From an uncultured Aquitalea sp. (lineage in GTDB: Bacteria > Pseudomonadota > Gammaproteobacteria > Burkholderiales > Chromobacteriaceae): DNA of 64,000 bases. Below the pieces are notes generated by a model that saw only the letters and a list, made by a program, of their open reading frames with translations, had not been told where the DNA came from and did not search any database. The stretch lies in assembly GCF_945957525.1 (NCBI RefSeq), contig NZ_CAMFLA010000010.1, positions 62,001-126,000 on the forward strand, in the 5' to 3' direction. How positions within the stretch are numbered: position 1 is the first letter of the stretch; each line of letters begins with the position of its first letter. The position numbers were made by a program, and so were the translations under genes. This document shows, piece by piece, positions 8,690 through 17,431 of this stretch.

Positions 8690-9046
8690 GCTTTTCCCGC
8701 TCCAGGAAACGCCGGTTTCCGTCCCTAATTCCGTTCTACAAAATCTACAAATGTTCTACAAAAACTGTTCGTAGCCACCATTCAAGGCATTGATTTTCAA
8801 GAAATTGTTACCTGAAAATCAGTCAGGAGCATGCATCAGGCACAGACAACAAGAAAAATCAATCCTTTGCATGCATCCAATCACCCGCCCTTAAGTTCAA
8901 ATCAGTCATGCCAATGCGCCATCATGGCAGCTCTCGGCCAGCAGTAGTCATTCCTAGAATTTGTGGTTAATAGAAGGCCGCCCCATGATGTCTTATTCGT
9001 TTTTGGTGCTAAGCTTGCGCTTGTCATTAACATGCAAGGAGCGTCG
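8690..9046. other. Left-end region of insertion 2
   Basis: These 357 non-coding bases hold TTCTACAAAA copies at 8734-8743 and 8754-8763 with a partial copy between them. A short motif near 8811-8826 (GAAAATCAGTCAGG) is shared with the left end of insertion 1 (GAAATCAGTCAGG near 6996-7008). This suggests that both insertions belong to one element family. Confidence 0.55.
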
Positions 9047-10036
9047 ATGCACACCCTAACCTTCTTCAACCACAAAGGAGGGGTCGGCAAGACTACCCTC
9101 ACGCTAAATGTCGCAGATATGTTGGTGGATCTTGGACTACGTGTCTTGATGATCGATGCTGACCCACAGTGCAACCTGACATCGTTTTACTTGACTGAAG
9201 ACGAGCTTGACACCCTCCTTGGCGAATCAGACGACGTCAACGGAGGAACGTTGTGGTCAGCCATTAAGCCAGTCGTAGATGGTAAAGGCCCCATCAAACA
9301 AATCGATGCATACGAGATTAGGTCGGGCCTATACCTGTGCCCAGGTGACGTACTACTTGCTGATTACGAGGAAGAACTTCCCGCAGCCTGGACCGGTTCT
9401 TTTGCGCGCAAGGAGCGAGACTATGACGTCATGTGCGCGCTGTCCCGAGCAGTACGAGAGATGGGGGAACGCTACAACGTCGACATCGTCATGTATGACA
9501 TAGGACCAAATGTCGGGCCACTGAACCGCGCAGTTCTGCTTGACTCGGATTTCTTTGCTACGCCTGTTGCGGCAGACTTATTTTCACTCCGAGCCCTGTC
9601 AACCGTGGGACGATCCGCCACACGCTGGATCACCGATTGGAAGACTATTCGCGGCCTAGCAACACCCGACAACCAGAAAACACTATTGCACGGCAACCCC
9701 GTCTACCTCGGCTACATTACTTCGGCCTACAAGGTCTCTTCTGGTAGAAGCTCCACTCGCCCACACGAGTATTGGGAGAGCAAAATTGCGCCACGCGTAA
9801 GTACGCGAGTTGTCAGCGCACTCCATACGATCGATCCCGCTCTTGTTCCGTTCTCCTCGAACAAGCTGGCTTCAATCAAAGACTTTCACAGTCTCTCGCC
9901 TCAGGCTCAAGACTTCGGCTTGGCAATTGGGAAGCTGCGCGGCAAGGTGAACTCCGGATACAACGCCCAGGTGGCAGAAGCCGCCGACGAATTCCTTGGG
10001 TTGGCCAACGAGATTAGGAGCCGGATGAACGTGTAA
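9047..10036 (+). CDS. Orphan ParA/MinD-type ATPase, cargo of tRNA-Ser insertion 2
   Basis: A 329-residue deviant Walker ATPase. FNHKGGVGKTTLTLNVADML near residues 7-26 is the ParA-type P-loop with the signature lysine, followed by LMIDADPQCNLTSF near 34-47 and IVMYDIGPNVGPLNRA near 151 for the Walker B region. The start at 9047 is chosen because AAGGAG lies five bases upstream; an in-frame GTG at 8963 would add 28 unconserved residues. No ParB-like gene or parS cluster is adjacent, so a classical partition pair is not supported. Composition is low in GC compared with the chromosome. It could be a remnant partition gene of a mobile element or part of a defence module. Confidence 0.85.
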   Translation: MHTLTFFNHKGGVGKTTLTLNVADMLVDLGLRVLMIDADPQCNLTSFYLTEDELDTLLGESDDVNGGTLWSAIKPVVDGKGPIKQIDAYEIRSGLYLCPGDVLLADYEEELPAAWTGSFARKERDYDVMCALSRAVREMGERYNVDIVMYDIGPNVGPLNRAVLLDSDFFATPVAADLFSLRALSTVGRSATRWITDWKTIRGLATPDNQKTLLHGNPVYLGYITSAYKVSSGRSSTRPHEYWESKIAPRVSTRVVSALHTIDPALVPFSSNKLASIKDFHSLSPQAQDFGLAIGKLRGKVNSGYNAQVAEAADEFLGLANEIRSRMNV

Positions 10037-10122
10037 AACCTGGCTAGACGTGTATTAGAGAATACCGGACGTACATTCTTTGAGCACGATCTGGCTCTGA
10101 TCAGGTATCGACCAGACAACAA

Positions 10123-10150
10123 AAAAGCCAACCGGACTCGGTTGGCTTTT
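10123..10150 (+). terminator. Terminator after the ParA-type gene
   Basis: The stem AAAAGCCAACC/GGTTGGCTTTT followed by a T-run lies about 90 bases past the stop codon. Confidence 0.85.
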
Positions 10151-10273
10151 CTTTTTTGTCCGATATGGCGCTGGTCAAGTATCGCGATGAAAAGCCACTC
10201 TACTCAGACATCGGCCATTGCGGCCTCGATGCTGTGCACACTCTCTCACTCGTTAACATCTACTTCTTCATGC

Positions 10274-10486
10274 GGGCGTGTACTGAATTTTGTGTAAACG
10301 GACATTTGGCAGGAAACTGCCACCTAGTCTGGAGACACAATGAGTTCGAAGAAACACGACGTACCTGACACACTACTGGATAGCTTGCTGGCCGACTACC
10401 AGAAGCCCGAAGACCTCATCGGCAAGAGCTGCCTGTCCACTAGTGGGTGGAAAACAACTGGATTACACAGAATTATGGACAGGCTC
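10274..10486 (+). mobile_element. Internally deleted IS256-family element (213 bp)
   Basis: The left end at 10274-10301 (GGGCGTGTACTGAATTTTGT onward) matches the typical IS256-family terminal repeat. The right end at 10460-10486, read on the minus strand, aligns with it at about 19 of 27 positions. Between them only the first 28 or so codons of a transposase remain. No target duplication is evident. The remnant resembles a MITE made by internal deletion. Confidence 0.75.
10340..10426 (+). pseudogene. IS256-family transposase, N-terminal fragment
   Basis: An ATG preceded by GGAGA opens a frame whose first 28 residues, ending in LLADYQKPEDLIG, match the N-terminus of IS256-type (mutator) transposases. 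After that the match stops abruptly, and the catalytic DDE core of about 370 residues is absent. The frame runs on to 10591 by chance. Confidence 0.75.
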
Positions 10487-10630
10487 CTAGTAGCTGCCCA
10501 AAGAAAAGCCCTAAACCTTCTAATATTTTCCCCAGAAGCCAGCTATAGCGTGGCTTTCATGGCTATTATTTTCGTTTTTATTAGAAGGTAAAGCACCTCA
10601 AGTCTTTGAAATTGTTGCATTTTCAACCAA

Positions 10631-10692
10631 ACTCGAAATCAGGCGTAGGTGCGAGCCTACCGAGGGTTCGAATCCCGCCCTCGCCAGACCAC
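10631..10692 (+). repeat. Attachment-site direct repeat, copy 3 (decayed tRNA-Ser 3' half)
   Basis: Matches the tRNA-Ser 3' half but has a substitution and a three-base loss in the acceptor region. It is preceded by the same CAACCAA heptamer as copy 2 and followed by the terminator at 10699-10726. It marks the right end of the tandem insertions. The decay fits a displaced, unselected original 3' end. Confidence 0.88.
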
Positions 10693-10798
10693 GCAACTAA
10701 GCCCTTGAGAAATCAAGGGCTTTTTTGTTTACCCCGGTCTAACCTCTTGTACTGCCATCCCGCCTGCGCGCTACCGGATTTGCCTGTATCCTGCTCCG

Positions 10799-11572
10799 AT
10801 GAATTTGCTTGTCTTCAAACTGATCGTCACTCCTCTGTTACTGCTGTGCGCCACGCTGGCGGTAAGGCGCAGGGGGGAAGCGTTGGGTGGTTTCATGGTG
10901 GGTTTGCCGCTCACCTCCGGGCCGATCTCCGCTTTTCTGGCCCTTGAGCACGGACAGGACTTTGCCAGACAGGCCACTACAGGTTCCTTGACTGCCACGG
11001 TGGCGCAAGCCGGCTTCTGCCTGACCTACTGCAAACTGGCCCGGCGCGGTTGTTTGCCGGCGCTGGGCGGGGCATGCCTGGCATTCACAGCCATAGCGCT
11101 GCTGCTGCGCGCTAGCGGTGTGGGTCAGACGGCCTTGTTTGTCATGTCGGCGGCGGCGGTATCTCTGGCCTTGCGGTTCATTCCCAGGCAGCTGGCCGGC
11201 ATAGGTGGGGCTGCATCGCCTTGGTGGGATTTGCCCGCCCGCATGGTGCTGATTGCCGGACTGGTGGCCGGCGTCACCGGCCTTGCGCCCTTGTTGGGGC
11301 CGGATTTCAGCGGCGTGCTGGCGTCCTTCCCCTTTATGGCCATCATCCTGACGGTGTTCGCCCATCGCGCTTCCGGCCACGCCGCAGCGTGTGCGGTGAT
11401 GCGCGGCATGGCTGCCAGTTTGTTCGGTTTTGCCTGTTTCTTCTACGTGACCTGCCTGACGCTGGGCTGCCTTGAGTTGCCGCTGGTCTACGGCAGCGCC
11501 ACGCTTTGCGCGCTCTGCACCCAATGCCTGTCACTGCGCCGTTTGAGCGCAGTCGGGACCGCGCGCGCCTGA
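10799..11572 (+). CDS. Integral membrane protein of unknown function
   Basis: A 257-residue protein made almost wholly of hydrophobic segments, with about eight predicted helices starting at residue 3. A basic turn (RRRGEALGGFMVGLPLTSGP) lies near 23-42. No recognisable transporter signature, metal site or catalytic motif was found. The layout suggests a small permease-like or AbrB-like membrane protein, but I cannot name the family. It is the first chromosomal gene to the right of the tRNA-Ser insertions and has normal host composition. Confidence 0.7.
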   Translation: MNLLVFKLIVTPLLLLCATLAVRRRGEALGGFMVGLPLTSGPISAFLALEHGQDFARQATTGSLTATVAQAGFCLTYCKLARRGCLPALGGACLAFTAIALLLRASGVGQTALFVMSAAAVSLALRFIPRQLAGIGGAASPWWDLPARMVLIAGLVAGVTGLAPLLGPDFSGVLASFPFMAIILTVFAHRASGHAAACAVMRGMAASLFGFACFFYVTCLTLGCLELPLVYGSATLCALCTQCLSLRRLSAVGTARA

Positions 11573-11782
11573 CTTCGCGCCCGGCATCTGTACAGCCCAG
11601 CCCGCGCCCATGAATGCGAGCTGAACGCCATGCGATGTCAAGAAACGTAAATGTCATTAATTCCCATCTGGCCTATACTGCCGGAACGCGACGAACGGTC
11701 GCTGGCTGGCCTGCTGGAAATGGCGGCATTGACTCCGCCCCGCGCGCACCGGCACAACAATGACACAGCAAAGGAACGGATC

Positions 11783-11983
11783 ATGCTCATCGGCGCACTG
11801 GGATCCTTCATGAACACTGTCGGCTCGGCGGCCCTGAGTGCCGCCTCCGCCGTGGCGGAAGATGCGGCGGCGCTGGTGGAGACGCATCCCACCGCCGCGC
11901 TGATTGGCGCCGGCGTGCTGGCTTACGAAGCCTACAACAACAATCCGGCGCATCTGGGCAACCTTATTGATACGCTGATCTGA
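11783..11983 (+). CDS. Small hypothetical protein (66 aa)
   Basis: The ATG at 11783 is preceded by AAAGGA at good spacing. This makes the 66-residue form more likely than the in-frame start at 11651. The protein is rich in alanine, with two mildly hydrophobic stretches (about 1-20 and 34-47) and the ending AYEAYNNNPAHLGNLIDTLI. It could be a small membrane-associated or secreted peptide. No family is recognised and its neighbours do not suggest a role. Confidence 0.55.
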   Translation: MLIGALGSFMNTVGSAALSAASAVAEDAAALVETHPTAALIGAGVLAYEAYNNNPAHLGNLIDTLI

Positions 11984-12103
11984 CACCACTCCAATTTGTG
12001 TTGCACGCCACGCCAGCGGCGTTTTGCATTTTGGCGCATCGCGGCTTGCGCATGACGTCACTATTGCCTACCCTAGCCTTTGCCTTTTATTCCGGATCCG
12101 GCA

Positions 12104-12898
12104 ATGGCCACCCCCTCCGTGCGGGATCACCGCATCAATACCCCTCTGGGCGAAGCGCATGCGCGCCAATGGCTGACGGTTGATGCCGCCGGCAAGGCGC
12201 CTGTGCTCTTGCTGCACGATTCACTGGGCTGCACGGCGCTCTGGCGGCAATTGCCCCTCTTGCTGGCGCAAGCCAGCGGGCGCAGCGTCATCAGCTATGA
12301 TCGCCCGGGCTTCGGCCAGTCCGCGCCGCGCACGGCCCCGCCCTCCTTGGAGTTCGTCGCAGAAGAAGCAGAGCAGGTGTTGCCGGCGCTGCTCGCTCAC
12401 TTTGCGCTGGAGCGCTTCATCGCCATGGGGCACAGCGTAGGCGGCGGCATGGCCGTGCATTGCGCCGCCCGCTATCCCGCCAACTGCGAGGGCCTGATCA
12501 CTCTTGCCGCCCAGGCATTTGTCGAGCCGCGCACGCGTGAGGGGATTGCCGAAGCCAAGCGCCAGTTTGACGACCCGGCGCACTTTGCGCGGCTGGCCCA
12601 CTATCACGGCGACAGGGCGCGCTGGGTGCTGGACGCCTGGACGGCATCCTGGCTGTCGCCCGGTTTTGACGATTGGTCGCTGGATGCGACTTTGCCGGCG
12701 GTACGTTGCCCTGCGTTGGTGATTCATGGCAAGGAAGACGAATACGGCTCCACCGCGCAAGCGCAGCGCATCGCCAGTCTGCTGGGCGGCCCGTCCCGGC
12801 TCTGGCTGCTGGACGGCACAGGCCATGTGCCGCACCGCGAGCAGGAGGCCTTGGTCCTGGACGGCATCGTCCGCTTTCTGGCCGCCTTGCCGGCATGA
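12104..12898 (+). CDS. Alpha/beta hydrolase
   Basis: A 264-residue soluble alpha/beta hydrolase of the enol-lactonase/esterase type. The oxyanion region is LLLHDSLGC near residue 35, and the nucleophile elbow is GHSVGG (Ser111). The likely acid is Asp212 in HGKEDEYGS, and the histidine is His241 in GTGHVPHRE. The ATG at 12104 is preferred; an in-frame TTG at 12080 is weaker. The GNAT gene downstream overlaps the stop (ATGA), so the two are coupled. The substrate is unknown. Confidence 0.85.
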   Translation: MATPSVRDHRINTPLGEAHARQWLTVDAAGKAPVLLLHDSLGCTALWRQLPLLLAQASGRSVISYDRPGFGQSAPRTAPPSLEFVAEEAEQVLPALLAHFALERFIAMGHSVGGGMAVHCAARYPANCEGLITLAAQAFVEPRTREGIAEAKRQFDDPAHFARLAHYHGDRARWVLDAWTASWLSPGFDDWSLDATLPAVRCPALVIHGKEDEYGSTAQAQRIASLLGGPSRLWLLDGTGHVPHREQEALVLDGIVRFLAALPA

Positions 12899-13503
12899 GC
12901 ATGCAGTCCCATCAGGATGACAAGCTGCCGGCCTCCGGCTGGCCCGGCGTGGCAGTCCGCGTGCTGACATCTGCGGATATCGCCTTGCTGCAGGGTTTCT
13001 TTGACGCCAACCCCGCATACTTTCTCACCGTATTCGGTCGACCGGCCCTACTGGACGAAGCCGCGCAAGAATTCCACGAACGGCCGCCTGCCAGTCTGCC
13101 CTTCGGCCAACATTGGCTGTTGGCTTATCTGGATCAGGGCGGCTCGTTGATTGGCGTGGCCTGCGTGCTGTCCGATCTGCCTGCCCCCGCCATCTGGCAC
13201 ATCAGCCTGTTCATGTTGGCCGAAGCGCTGCATGGCAGCGGCGCAGCGCAAGCCATGCATGCGGCGCTGGCGGACTGGGCCTGTGCGCGAGGCGCACAAT
13301 GGCTGCGACTGGGCGTGGTAGAGGGCAATGCCAGAGGCAAGCGCTTCTGGCTGCGACAGGGATATCTGCCGGCGCGCCAGCGACACGGCATAGAGATGGG
13401 CGGGCAGACTCATAGTCTGACTGTGATGTGCAAGCCGCTGACCGGCGGCGATATCGCCGGCTACTACGCGCTGGCGGCGCGAGACAGGCCCGACGGCGAC
13501 TGA
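12895..13503 (+). CDS. GNAT-family N-acetyltransferase
   Basis: A 202-residue protein with a GNAT fold pattern. The acetyl-CoA-binding region is around LHGSGAAQAMHAALADWACARGA (about 113-135), followed by WLRLGVVEGNARGKRFWLRQGY, the common C-terminal GNAT motif (Asn and the FWxRxGY element). The start overlaps the hydrolase stop. The target molecule cannot be inferred. It is convergent with the GGDEF-EAL gene just downstream. Confidence 0.82.
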   Translation: MSMQSHQDDKLPASGWPGVAVRVLTSADIALLQGFFDANPAYFLTVFGRPALLDEAAQEFHERPPASLPFGQHWLLAYLDQGGSLIGVACVLSDLPAPAIWHISLFMLAEALHGSGAAQAMHAALADWACARGAQWLRLGVVEGNARGKRFWLRQGYLPARQRHGIEMGGQTHSLTVMCKPLTGGDIAGYYALAARDRPDGD

Positions 13504-13511
13504 AACTGGCC

Positions 13512-15746
13512 TCAGTCCCGCACAGGCCACGCCGCCAGTAAGACGGCAAACTCACCGGCCGGCAAGGGGCGGGAATAGTGATAGCCCTGTACTGCGTCGC
13601 AGCCAGTAGCGCGCAGGCTGTCCAGCACGGCCTGATCTTCCACGCCCTCCGCAATGGTAAACAGGTTGAGCGTGTGGCCCATCTGCACAATGGCGGTGAC
13701 AATGGCGGCGGCGTCGCTGTCGCTGGCCATGTCGCGCACGAAAGATTGGTCGATCTTGAGGCTGTCCACGCGAAATTGCTTGAGGTAGGCAAGGCTGGAA
13801 TAGCCGGTGCCGAAATCGTCGATGGACAAGCGCAGGCCCAGCGCCTTGAGGCGGGCGATCAGCGCCGGCATGCGCTCCATATCATGCAACAGCGCCGATT
13901 CGGTCAGCTCGATTTCCAGCCAGCGACTCTCCAGCCCGCTGTCCGCCAGCGCACGCGCGATGGTGTCTTCGATATTGCCGCGCCTTAGTTGCACGGCGGA
14001 AAGATTCACCGCCACCATCAGCGGCGGCAGCCCGGCAGCCTGCCAGGCAGCTGCCTGACGGCAGGCTTCGGCCAACACCCACTCGCCCAGAGGCACGATG
14101 GCGCCGGTCTGCTCGGCCAGCGGAATGAAGGCGGCCGGCGACATCATCCCGCGCGATGGATGCCGCCAGCGCACCAGCGCCTCCGCGCCGATCAGCCGGC
14201 CGCTCGCCAGATCCACTTGCGGCTGGTAATGCAACACCAGCTGTCCGGCACCGATGGCTTCGCGCAGTTCGTGCGACAGGCTGAGATGCTCCAGACTGTT
14301 GCCGTCCATGTGCGGCTCGTAAAAACACCAGACGTTGCGTCCCATTGCCTTGGCGGCGTCGCGCGCCTTGCCGGCCCTGGGCGTCAGCGCATCCACGTGA
14401 TCGCCATCGCGAGGACAACGCGCCACCCCCAGCGAGCAGGACAGCGACAGCGGCCGGCCGTCCAGCAATATGGGCATGGCAACCAGTTCCTGCAGCTTTT
14501 GCAGCCGTGACTCCAGCGCCTGCCCATCTTCCAGCATCATGCCCAGCAGAAACTCGTCCCCTCCCTGCCGGCAGGCGATGTCCACCTCGGCACAGGCGGT
14601 AATGCGCTTGGCCACTTCCACCAGCAGGCTGTCGCCGGCGGCATGCCCCAGCGAATCGTTCAGCAGCTTAAAATGATCGATGTCCAGCGTCACCAGCGCC
14701 GCGTCGGCCCCAGTGGCAGCGGCCTGACGCAACAAGGCGGCAAAGCGTTCGCGAAACTGCTGTCGATTGGGCAGGCCGGTGAGCGCGTCGTGGGTGGAAA
14801 GAAAGCTGATGCGCTGCTCGGCATGCTTGCGCTCCGAAAGGTCGCTGAAAATGCCGATGTAGTGGCTGATCACGCCGTCGTCATTGCGCACGGCGGTGAT
14901 GTTCAACCACTCAGGAAATATTTCACCGTTGCGGCGCCGGTTCCATATTTCACCGCGCCAGTGACCCGCGCTGGCCAACTGGCGCCACATGTCTTCATAG
15001 AAGCCGGGCGCATGACGGCCCGAGGAAAAGATGCGCGGCTGACGCCCGATGACGTCTTCTTCGGCAAACCCCATCAGACGGCATAGCGCCTGATTCACAT
15101 AGAGGATGTCGGTGAGCGCATCGGTAATGAGGATGCCTTCTTCGCTGCCCTTGAACACCTGCTCGAACAATTTGAGCGAGGCTTCCGATTGCTTGCGCTC
15201 CAGTGCAATGCCCACCAGCGCGGCGCCGATCTCCAGCAGTTTGCGATGGAAGGGCGCAGGCTGGCGGTGCTCGAAACTGGACAAGGCAAAACTGCCCACC
15301 ACCTCGCCCTGGGCAGAAAACACCGGCATGGACCAGCAAGAGCAAAGATTGAAATCATGCGCGAGGTGGCGCAGGTCGCGCCAGCGCTCATCGGTGAAGG
15401 TGTTTTGCACGAATTGCGGCTGGCAACTGTAAACCGCGTTGCCGCAAGAGCCGGCATGCGGCCCCGGGCGCAAGCCGTTGAGGCGGGACGCGCTATCCGC
15501 CGGAATGCTGGGGGCGGCGTAAACATTGAGCGCCTGCCGGTTTTTATCCAACAGCATCACCGTGCCGACCGAATTGGGCAGCAGCTGTTCTTCCAGCTGA
15601 CAGAGGCGGCTGATTACGCCATGCGCCTCCCCGCCCAGGGCCATCGCCTCCAGAATAATCTGCTGCACCTGCAGGATATGCACCTGCTCTTCACTGCTTA
15701 GCTCGCTGTACTCGCTACTGGCGATGGCTGCGCTCACCTTGATCAT
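13512..15746 (-). CDS. GAF-PAS-GGDEF-EAL cyclic-di-GMP enzyme
   Basis: A 744-residue cytoplasmic signalling protein. Domains in order are GAF (about 30-182), PAS/PAC (about 190-310), GGDEF (about 315-475) and EAL (about 490-740). The diguanylate cyclase motif GGDEF is intact at 395-399. The phosphodiesterase motifs are also intact: EAL at 522-524, ELTES, DDFGTGYSS and KIDQSF. No RxxD inhibitory site precedes GGDEF. The segment after the GGDEF core (ALTPRAGKARDAAKAMGRN) departs from the usual ADxAMYxAK pattern. It may run both reactions or only the EAL one. The GAF domain has several Cys residues (Cys49, 101, 108, 135, 137), so redox or small-ligand sensing is possible. Confidence 0.93.
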   Translation of the reverse strand: MIKVSAAIASSEYSELSSEEQVHILQVQQIILEAMALGGEAHGVISRLCQLEEQLLPNSVGTVMLLDKNRQALNVYAAPSIPADSASRLNGLRPGPHAGSCGNAVYSCQPQFVQNTFTDERWRDLRHLAHDFNLCSCWSMPVFSAQGEVVGSFALSSFEHRQPAPFHRKLLEIGAALVGIALERKQSEASLKLFEQVFKGSEEGILITDALTDILYVNQALCRLMGFAEEDVIGRQPRIFSSGRHAPGFYEDMWRQLASAGHWRGEIWNRRRNGEIFPEWLNITAVRNDDGVISHYIGIFSDLSERKHAEQRISFLSTHDALTGLPNRQQFRERFAALLRQAAATGADAALVTLDIDHFKLLNDSLGHAAGDSLLVEVAKRITACAEVDIACRQGGDEFLLGMMLEDGQALESRLQKLQELVAMPILLDGRPLSLSCSLGVARCPRDGDHVDALTPRAGKARDAAKAMGRNVWCFYEPHMDGNSLEHLSLSHELREAIGAGQLVLHYQPQVDLASGRLIGAEALVRWRHPSRGMMSPAAFIPLAEQTGAIVPLGEWVLAEACRQAAAWQAAGLPPLMVAVNLSAVQLRRGNIEDTIARALADSGLESRWLEIELTESALLHDMERMPALIARLKALGLRLSIDDFGTGYSSLAYLKQFRVDSLKIDQSFVRDMASDSDAAAIVTAIVQMGHTLNLFTIAEGVEDQAVLDSLRATGCDAVQGYHYSRPLPAGEFAVLLAAWPVRD

Positions 15747-16240
15747 CCCGCTTCGGCCAACCTTGTTGTCCGGTTGGTCCGGTTGTCTGATTTGTTTTTA
15801 TACGACGCTTATCGTCCTTTAAACGACATCTTACCGCAGCAGCCCGTTTGGAAAAGTGATTTCTGCACCGGCCTTGTGGTTTTTTACAACGAATGCAATG
15901 CATGTTGCACTGCAAAAATCAAGCTATCGCGGCAAAATTTCACCCCTTCGTAGCAACTTTCCAACAAGGCATTTTTCACAAGTAAAATGACAAAGACAAG
16001 CATTAAATACCCATCAAATTGGAAAAGCGAGCATTCTGCATTTACCAAATAAGTAGTTTTATTACTACACAAAAACCATGCTCAATGTAGTAACTTTACT
16101 ACAAAAACATTTGTTGACCCGTTAACATCTGCTCACAAAAATGTCCGTGCCATGACAGCCATTTGACAACGCTGTAACACAGCAACAGAAATGGCTGCCA
16201 AGTAGCAAAACAACATAACGAGACAGTTCGGAGACAACAG
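15747..16240. other. AT-rich regulatory region upstream of the porin
   Basis: These 494 bases are distinctly AT-rich from about 15900 on. They contain the two TAGTAA-type palindromes described separately. A possible promoter is TTGACC near 16114 with AAAAAT 17 bases later. Position 15752 carries a copy of the 11-mer GTTGGCCGAAG. No gene or RNA is evident. Confidence 0.5.
16053..16103. promoter_or_regulatory. Two palindromic operator candidates upstream of the porin
   Basis: Site 1 (16053-16068) is GTAGTTTTATTACTAC, an imperfect dyad. Site 2 (16086-16103) is TGTAGTAACTTTACTACA, a perfect dyad with a two-base centre. The half-site TAGTAA is shared, and the centres lie about 34 bases apart, near three helical turns. 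Both are just upstream of a candidate -35 (near 16114). The binding protein is unknown. Confidence 0.6.
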
Positions 16241-17269
16241 ATGCAACGCAAACTCATCGCCCTGGCCGTCATGGCGGCCGCCTCCCATGCCTATGCCGAT
16301 ACCGCCAGTGATTCCGGGGTCGTGATTTCCGGTTACGTGCGTGCCGGCGTCCTGGTGCAAAATGCCGCCGCCAACAGCGTTTGGGGCTATACCTCCACCC
16401 CTAGCGCTGTTTCCACCACCAACGTGGTAGGCCGCGCCAACATCAACTTCAACGGCACCGAAAACCTGGGCAACGGCCTGAGCGCCATCTGGCAGGTCAA
16501 CAACCGCTTCTCCCCCACCGGCAGCAACTACAGTGAAAACGGCCTGCAGGCCAACGGCTTCGCCACTGACGACAGCTTCCTCGGCCTGAAGGGTGGCTTC
16601 GGCACCTTGCGCATGGGCAAGGGCACCGGCAACGTGGAAGACGGCAAGTTCGACTACAGCATCTGGGCAGGTCCGGACAACCGCCTGGGCTGGTTCGGCG
16701 GCGGCACAGGCAACAATATGGTGCGCTATGACCTGCCGGAAAACTTGGGCGGCTTCTATGGCTCGCTGCAATGGTCCACCGACGAAAACAAGACCAGCAG
16801 CTTCGGCGGCACCAACCGCACGGCAGTGCAAGCCGGCTTCGCCGGCAGCATCTGGACCATCTCCGGCAACTACGCGGTCGTCACCAACCAGACCAACCAA
16901 TACGCGCTCAACCCGACCCACCTGGGCAGCAACAAGCAGATTCACCTCACCGCCAACGTCAAGCCGATCGACGCGCTGGAACTGGCCGTGGAATACCAGC
17001 GCAACAAACTGCCTGACGACAGCACCCAGACAGCCACCGCGCTGTACGCCTACTACACCCTCGGCAACACCCAGCTGGGCGTGCAAACCGGCGTGCGCAA
17101 GGACAACTCCCCGGGCCTAGTATCCGGCAACGAGAAGTTCGTCAACCTGCTGGTGCACTACAACTTCAGCAAGCACACCATGGGCTATATCGAAATCCTG
17201 AACGACAAGCCGCAAGACGGCGGCAGCAGCCGCAACGGCACCCTGGTGGGTCTGGTGAAAAACTTCTGA
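16241..17269 (+). CDS. General porin (betaproteobacterial Porin_4 type)
   Basis: A 342-residue outer-membrane beta-barrel. Residues 1-19 are a signal peptide ending AYA before Asp20. The mature protein begins with the usual first strand (SGVVISGYVRAGV). NGTENLGNGLSAIWQVNNRF follows near 76-95, and then FLGLKGGFGTLRMGKGTG near 112-129, which is typical of the trimeric porin family. The last residue is Phe, as required for barrel insertion. Length is normal. A strong terminator follows. It is preceded by an unusually AT-rich region with two palindromes, suggesting regulated expression. Confidence 0.93.
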   Translation: MQRKLIALAVMAAASHAYADTASDSGVVISGYVRAGVLVQNAAANSVWGYTSTPSAVSTTNVVGRANINFNGTENLGNGLSAIWQVNNRFSPTGSNYSENGLQANGFATDDSFLGLKGGFGTLRMGKGTGNVEDGKFDYSIWAGPDNRLGWFGGGTGNNMVRYDLPENLGGFYGSLQWSTDENKTSSFGGTNRTAVQAGFAGSIWTISGNYAVVTNQTNQYALNPTHLGSNKQIHLTANVKPIDALELAVEYQRNKLPDDSTQTATALYAYYTLGNTQLGVQTGVRKDNSPGLVSGNEKFVNLLVHYNFSKHTMGYIEILNDKPQDGGSSRNGTLVGLVKNF

Positions 17270-17300
17270 TCATTTCAACGCGCCATTCCTTTCTGCGTTC

Positions 17301-17327
17301 GGCCTGCCCTCCCGGCAGGCCTTTTTC
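17301..17327 (+). terminator. Porin terminator
   Basis: The stem GCCTGCC/GGCAGGC with a short loop is followed by five T residues, about 30 bases past the porin stop. Confidence 0.88.
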
Positions 17328-17431
17328 ATGCCAGAATGGCCGCACTCCCCGGATTTGACCGCAAGCAGCGGCAAGACCATCCCGTTTGCCATCGCTAGGC
17401 TGGGAACCTCCAACACCACGGAGCGCGCGTC

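Noticed and set aside
10156-10368. 70-codon ORF after the ParA terminator
   Set aside because: Its second half is simply the IS256 left end, and no family or ribosome site supports it. A fragment of an older gene cannot be excluded.
10262-10497. Target-site duplication around the IS256 remnant
   Set aside because: The bases flanking 10274 and 10486 do not share an 8-9 bp repeat, so recent transposition is not supported.
17340-17431. Ada box upstream of ada
   Set aside because: A GCAAG direct repeat is present, but it does not match the E. coli Ada box well enough to call.
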